Part shown: positions 53,179 to 56,538 of the stretch, one piece after another
Layout: each line of letters begins with the position of its first letter
Numbering within the stretch: the first letter of the stretch is position 1
Assembly: GCF_009933335.1 (NCBI RefSeq)
Contig: NZ_MAEL01000002.1
Location: 1 to 56,538 of the forward strand
Direction: 5' to 3'
Length of the DNA: 56,538 nt
DNA from: Candidatus Enterococcus willemsii
GTDB taxonomy: Bacteria; Bacillota; Bacilli; Lactobacillales; Enterococcaceae
Made by a program: the position numbers and the translations under genes
The notes under the pieces: generated by a model
Seen by the model: only the letters and a program-made list of their open reading frames with translations
Told to the model about the DNA's origin: nothing
Database searches by the model: none

Positions 53179-53652
53179 TTATTTCACTTCGACAATTTTA
53201 ACAAGCATCTCTCCACCCGGTGTAGCGATTTTCACTTCATCGTTTACCTTTTTACCGATTAATGCTTGTGCAATAGGTGAGTCATTTGAAATCTTGCCAG
53301 AAAATGGATCTGCTTCAGCACTACCAACAATGGTATATTCTTCCGTATCTTCATCTGGCAATTCTTTAAAAATAACCGTTTTACCGATTGAAACTTCATC
53401 ATGATCGACGCCATCATTATCAATAATTTGTGCAAAACGAATCATTGTCTCTAAAGTAGTGATACGTCCTTCAACAAAAGCTTGCTCATCTTTTGCTGAC
53501 TCATATTCAGAGTTTTCCGAAAGGTCTCCAAAGCTACGTGCAATCTTGATACGTTCAATAATTTCTCCACGCTTCACCGTTTTCAATTCTTCTAATTCTT
53601 GTTCTAATTTTTCTTTACCTTCTAAGGTCATTGGGTACATTTTTTCTACCAT
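53179..53652 (-). CDS. greA: Transcription elongation factor GreA
   Basis: Rescues backtracked RNA polymerase by stimulating transcript cleavage. 157 residues: N-terminal coiled coil (about 1-75) with the acidic tip ([17 protein letters not shown]), then an FKBP-like C-terminal domain (about 80-157). ATG 53652 has AAGGAG 9 bases upstream. It follows mltG at a distance of about 137 bases, with a strong hairpin between, so it may have its own promoter. Confidence 0.96.
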   Translation of the reverse strand: MVEKMYPMTLEGKEKLEQELEELKTVKRGEIIERIKIARSFGDLSENSEYESAKDEQAFVEGRITTLETMIRFAQIIDNDGVDHDEVSIGKTVIFKELPDEDTEEYTIVGSAEADPFSGKISNDSPIAQALIGKKVNDEVKIATPGGEMLVKIVEVK

Positions 53653-53709
53653 AACTACTATCTCCTTTTATATCTTGTCAGCTTTTATTCCTCTACGATA
53701 GAGAAATAA

Positions 53710-53748
53710 ATGGTAATCTTTTGTGTAGAATCCACAAAAGATTACCAT
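53710..53748. terminator. Strong hairpin after mltG
   Basis: Perfect 16-bp stem ATGGTAATCTTTTGTG/CACAAAAGATTACCAT with a seven-base loop. The minus-strand tail is TTATTTCTC, so termination may be incomplete and greA may receive read-through. Confidence 0.8.
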
Positions 53749-53789
53749 GCTTTTCATTAATTGTAAACCTATTTATCAAATAAATTCAA

Positions 53790-54908
53790 TTATTCTCTAT
53801 TGTTTACATATTCTTCTACTAATTTATTATGTTCATCTAAGGTTTCAGCATAATAAACTTTTTGAGTATCAATATCTGCTACAAAGTAATAATAATCATT
53901 TGGAATTGGGTTTAAAACCGCATCAATGGCTTGTTCACTAGGACTATTAAATGGCCCTGGACCATATCCAGTGTTTTTATAAAGATTGTAAGGTGAGTCA
54001 ACTTCTAAATCTTTATAGTAAACCATTTCTTTATGTTCGCCTAAAGCATATAAAATTGAAATATCTGATTGTAACGGCATATCAACTTTCAAACGATTAA
54101 AGAATACTTGTGCAATCTTTTTGCGGTCTTCCTCACTTTGACCCTCTTTTTCAACCAATGAAGCCAACGCTAGAACTTCTTGTACGTTTAAATCCGAAGC
54201 ATTAATTTTATCATAATAATTTGCTAGGACATTATTTGTCGTATTCACCATTTCAGTCACTAATGCTTCTAAGCTCATACCTTCATAATAATCATAGGTT
54301 GCAGGGAATAAATAGCCTTCCAAACGATAACGTACACCTTTAGCTTTACTAGCATCTGTTAATAAATCTGGGTATTTTTCTAATAGACTGTTAAAAAACT
54401 TTTCGTCTTCCATCAAAGTTAAAAAGTCTTTTTTATCAAGACCTGTCGCTTTTGCGACTGTTTCTGCAATTTGCGAAATATCGTAGCCTTCTGGAACAGT
54501 CACTCGTGCATCTGCTTGATCGGCAGCTAGACCACCATTTTGTAACAATTCTCCAATTTCATCTAATGTCATGCTAGGCGACATTTTATATTTTCCTGCT
54601 TGAAAGTTACTTAAATTATTAAATTTTGTATAGTAATTAAAAACCATACCGCTTTTTATGATTTTATCTGACTCTAATATCTCACCAATTGCTTTATTTG
54701 ATGATCCGCTTGGAATATTGACTACAACAGTTTCCTTATTTGATGCATCTAACGGCTTCAAACTAGAAGTCACGTATCGATAAGTAGAAAATCCAAATAC
54801 TCCACCAACAATGACTAAAGTTAAAACAACGATGGTGACAATGCGACCAACCACCCGATCTTCTTTTCGTCGTTGCGATCTTCTTGATTTTTTTTCTTTT
54901 CGATCCAT
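53790..54908 (-). CDS. mltG: Endolytic murein transglycosylase MltG (YceG-like)
   Basis: Cuts nascent glycan strands at the membrane surface, setting chain length. 372 residues: basic cytoplasmic tail (about 1-22), one membrane segment (about 24-45), LysM-like subdomain (about 60-120), YceG catalytic domain (about 150-360) with the catalytic Glu in ASLVEKEGQ, then PYNLYKNTGYGPGPFNSPS. The ATG at 54908 has AAGGAG 12 bases upstream, rather far. The frame stays open for 42 codons upstream without a start codon, and reads like protein (see findings), so the true N-terminus is uncertain. Confidence 0.92.
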   Translation of the reverse strand: MDRKEKKSRRSQRRKEDRVVGRIVTIVVLTLVIVGGVFGFSTYRYVTSSLKPLDASNKETVVVNIPSGSSNKAIGEILESDKIIKSGMVFNYYTKFNNLSNFQAGKYKMSPSMTLDEIGELLQNGGLAADQADARVTVPEGYDISQIAETVAKATGLDKKDFLTLMEDEKFFNSLLEKYPDLLTDASKAKGVRYRLEGYLFPATYDYYEGMSLEALVTEMVNTTNNVLANYYDKINASDLNVQEVLALASLVEKEGQSEEDRKKIAQVFFNRLKVDMPLQSDISILYALGEHKEMVYYKDLEVDSPYNLYKNTGYGPGPFNSPSEQAIDAVLNPIPNDYYYFVADIDTQKVYYAETLDEHNKLVEEYVNNRE

Positions 54909-55007
54909 TGTATCTTCTGTCTCCTTTTTTGCATGTGAAGAATGTAATGGTTCTTCTGTGCTGTTTTTTATTCTATACGTTAAAGTTGTTATTCTGTCTA
55001 ATAAACA

Positions 55008-55022
55008 AAATAACTCCTCCTT
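55008..55022 (-). promoter_or_regulatory. Strong ribosome binding site and TTG codon upstream of mltG
   Basis: AAGGAGGAG at 55014-55022 is ideally spaced for TTG at 55006-55008. That codon opens an 11-codon frame (MFIRQNNNFNV) ending about 65 bases before mltG, in a frame different from mltG. Either a leader peptide or the real start of a frameshifted mltG. Confidence 0.45.
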
Positions 55023-55046
55023 ACTTTCGTATCTCTAACTTGTATC

Positions 55047-55052
55047 ATTATA
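55047..55052 (-). promoter_or_regulatory. mltG promoter -10
   Basis: Minus strand perfect TATAAT; the hexamer 17 bases upstream (TTTCAC) is a weak -35. Transcription from here would start just before the AAGGAGGAG site. Confidence 0.55.
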
Positions 55053-55114
55053 CACGAAAGTTTGGAGGAGTGAAACAGGTTTTAAGTATTTCTTAGAATA
55101 GAAAAATATATTGA

Positions 55115-56538
55115 TTAATCTTCATGTTTAAGAATAACATCTTCTGGAATTTCGTAGTATCTTCTGAAATTTTTCTCCATATAACCATTTGGATTTGGTG
55201 TACTCTCATAAATAAATTGACTATTAGGAAGTTTTCTAAAGTTAACTTCCTTTCTATCCTGATTAACCTTCTCTTGAATATATGAAAGTCTGTGTTCTGA
55301 AGCTATATGAATGTGAGCAAAGACTACAATATATGTTCCCATTAAAAGGAAAGTAACTCCTAAAAGAATGTAATTATACTCTTCTTTCATTTCGAACCTT
55401 GTCACATTCAATAAATTTTTTATTAGTGATAAAACAAATAAGGACAACAACACATATGATGCTATAAAACATCTTGGGCTAAGCGGTGTGACAAAAAATA
55501 AAGGACTGGCTACCAGAGCATATGAACATAGGTAAAAAATCGATTGTAATTTTTCAAACTCCAGAAAAATCAGCACAGAAAAACCTATCACTAGTATATA
55601 AATCAATGACAACAATGCATTTACATTATCAATTAACACCGAATCATGCGTATAATCCATCAAGTCATAAACAAGTAGTTTATATAACGGAAACACGGTT
55701 AAATATAATATGAAAATTAATTTTGTTTTTATATATTTTTTTCCAATAAATATTAATAAACTAATAAGCAATATAGAAATAACCAGGTTAATAATAGTAT
55801 TGTTAAAAATTAATTGTTTAAACATGTACGTTGTAAATATAGTGTATATTTTTTCAATTAATCCGCTACTTTGATCAATTGTTCGATATGTGTCTTCCCC
55901 TGTCAAAATAGATCGATATGCTTCATTCGAGAACATGATTAATGAACCTATAATATTTCCTGTAAAAAAAGCCAAGGCTTGTTTTCTACTTCGTTTTGTT
56001 ATTACAGTTACGATGAGAATACCTAAAGAAAATAATACATTAAATATAGTAACATGTTCAGCAAATAACTGTCCGCCAACTCCTATAATGAAAGATAAAA
56101 CGATTTTTGCATAGCTATTATTTGTCTTCTTACATTTTGGATATATAATCTCTCTAAACAAATAAATATTCATTAAAATCACTAAAGCAGACATATTATA
56201 ATTTGAAAATCCTGATGCCCAACCATAAGTTTGTGAAAAAATAGTTAGTGGCATAACAGATAATAAAATAAATGTCACACCTATTCGCTTAACTGAAAGT
56301 TTTCCCCATATAATTTTAACAGAAAAAATAATAATTAGCGTATTGACTATGGCCATTACTACACTCTTTATCGGTAAAAATTGTGTAATTAAAAGAATCG
56401 TTAAATTTCCAAGATATCTTCCATTGTAGTTATTGAAAAAATTATTAAGTCTTTCCAAACCTACTGATGAGCCCCAAACCCAATCATCTGACGTTAATGG
56501 CGTCAGATATCCTATTAACATATAAAAAATAAAAATTA
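55115..56538 (-). CDS. Polytopic membrane protein, DUF6056-like, possible GT-C transferase (5' end cut by the window)
   Basis: At least 468 residues with about 11-12 membrane segments and a short hydrophilic C-terminus. The frame is open to the window edge (five more codons before the ATG at 56521), so the first part, probably the first membrane segment, is missing. The first outside loop begins TPLTSDDWVWGS; an acidic pair in the first extracytoplasmic loop is a hallmark of GT-C glycosyltransferases that use polyprenyl-linked sugars. This fits a member of DUF6056, which has no proven function. Codon use looks more AT-rich than in its neighbours. It is the only gene of the window that looks like accessory genome. 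Confidence 0.65.
   Translation of the reverse strand, partial: IFIFYMLIGYLTPLTSDDWVWGSSVGLERLNNFFNNYNGRYLGNLTILLITQFLPIKSVVMAIVNTLIIIFSVKIIWGKLSVKRIGVTFILLSVMPLTIFSQTYGWASGFSNYNMSALVILMNIYLFREIIYPKCKKTNNSYAKIVLSFIIGVGGQLFAEHVTIFNVLFSLGILIVTVITKRSRKQALAFFTGNIIGSLIMFSNEAYRSILTGEDTYRTIDQSSGLIEKIYTIFTTYMFKQLIFNNTIINLVISILLISLLIFIGKKYIKTKLIFILYLTVFPLYKLLVYDLMDYTHDSVLIDNVNALLSLIYILVIGFSVLIFLEFEKLQSIFYLCSYALVASPLFFVTPLSPRCFIASYVLLSLFVLSLIKNLLNVTRFEMKEEYNYILLGVTFLLMGTYIVVFAHIHIASEHRLSYIQEKVNQDRKEVNFRKLPNSQFIYESTPNPNGYMEKNFRRYYEIPEDVILKHED

Noticed and set aside
1-56538. CRISPR arrays, rRNA, tRNA, insertion sequences, prophage
   Set aside because: No spaced repeats, no RNA gene signatures and no transposase or phage genes were seen by eye in either strand.

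Overview
The window is a stretch of Firmicute core chromosome. Protein sequences and gene order (pflBA, parEC, the xerC-hslV-hslU-codY operon, trmFO/topA/dprA, rbgA-rnhB, thyA-folA, liaFSR, sodA) fit Enterococcus or a close relative in Enterococcaceae. The species cannot be fixed from sequence alone. The DNA is AT-rich, initiation sites are strong AGGAGG-type sites with frequent GTG/TTG starts, and most units end in clear hairpin-plus-T terminators. I see no rRNA, tRNA, CRISPR array, insertion sequence or prophage.

Layout. 1-348 is AT-rich with no gene. 349-5.5 kb: a DUF1803 gene, manganese-dependent pyrophosphatase, and pyruvate formate-lyase with its activase. 5.7-10.2 kb: topoisomerase IV (parE-parC, both apparently starting at TTG). 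10.3-12.4 kb: a CoA-binding protein, divergent plsY and an aldose-1-epimerase-like protein. 12.4-16.1 kb: xerC-hslV-hslU-codY, the Bacillus codV-clpQ-clpY-codY order. 16.3-18.2 kb: NfeD/flotillin pair. 18.3-24.5 kb: trmFO, topA, dprA and, divergent, rbgA-rnhB. 24.6-29 kb: ctpA-lepB and ypmR-ypmS-msrA-yozE. 29-31.4 kb: degV, a hemolysin III-family gene and a DJ-1-like gene. 31.5-37 kb: an ABC-F ATPase with thyA and folA, and a CPA1 antiporter. 37-43.2 kb is envelope-related: class B PBP, LCP ligase, TagG/TagH exporter and TagD. 43.3-49.5 kb: cold-shock protein, GNAT, sodA, a GtrA/GtrB-type pair, a DUF1189 membrane protein, a 2-hydroxyacid dehydrogenase and a second GtrB-like transferase. 49.6-56.5 kb: HesB-like protein, Ktr regulator, liaFSR, greA, mltG and a polytopic membrane protein cut by the window edge.

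How the genes fit together. The second half is rich in envelope functions: teichoic-acid-type precursor (TagD), export (TagGH), attachment (LCP), peptidoglycan synthesis and release (PBP, MltG), lipid-carrier sugar transfer (two GtrB-like enzymes, one GtrA flippase, one candidate GT-C) and envelope-stress signalling (LiaFSR). The first half holds DNA topology, translation/ribosome maturation, nutrient sensing (CodY) and anaerobic pyruvate metabolism.

I found no clear-cut new defence or mobile system. The observations most worth checking are: a 42-codon open frame upstream of mltG with a strong ribosome binding site out of frame; a possible dispersed GtrA/GtrB/GT-C glycosylation set; a DJ-1-like protein with serine in place of the nucleophile cysteine; hairpins between ppaC/DUF1803 and pflB/pflA that may set differential expression; a 5'-terminal hairpin in the cold-shock leader; and a parE promoter whose -10 box overlaps the apparent ATG, which forces a downstream TTG start.
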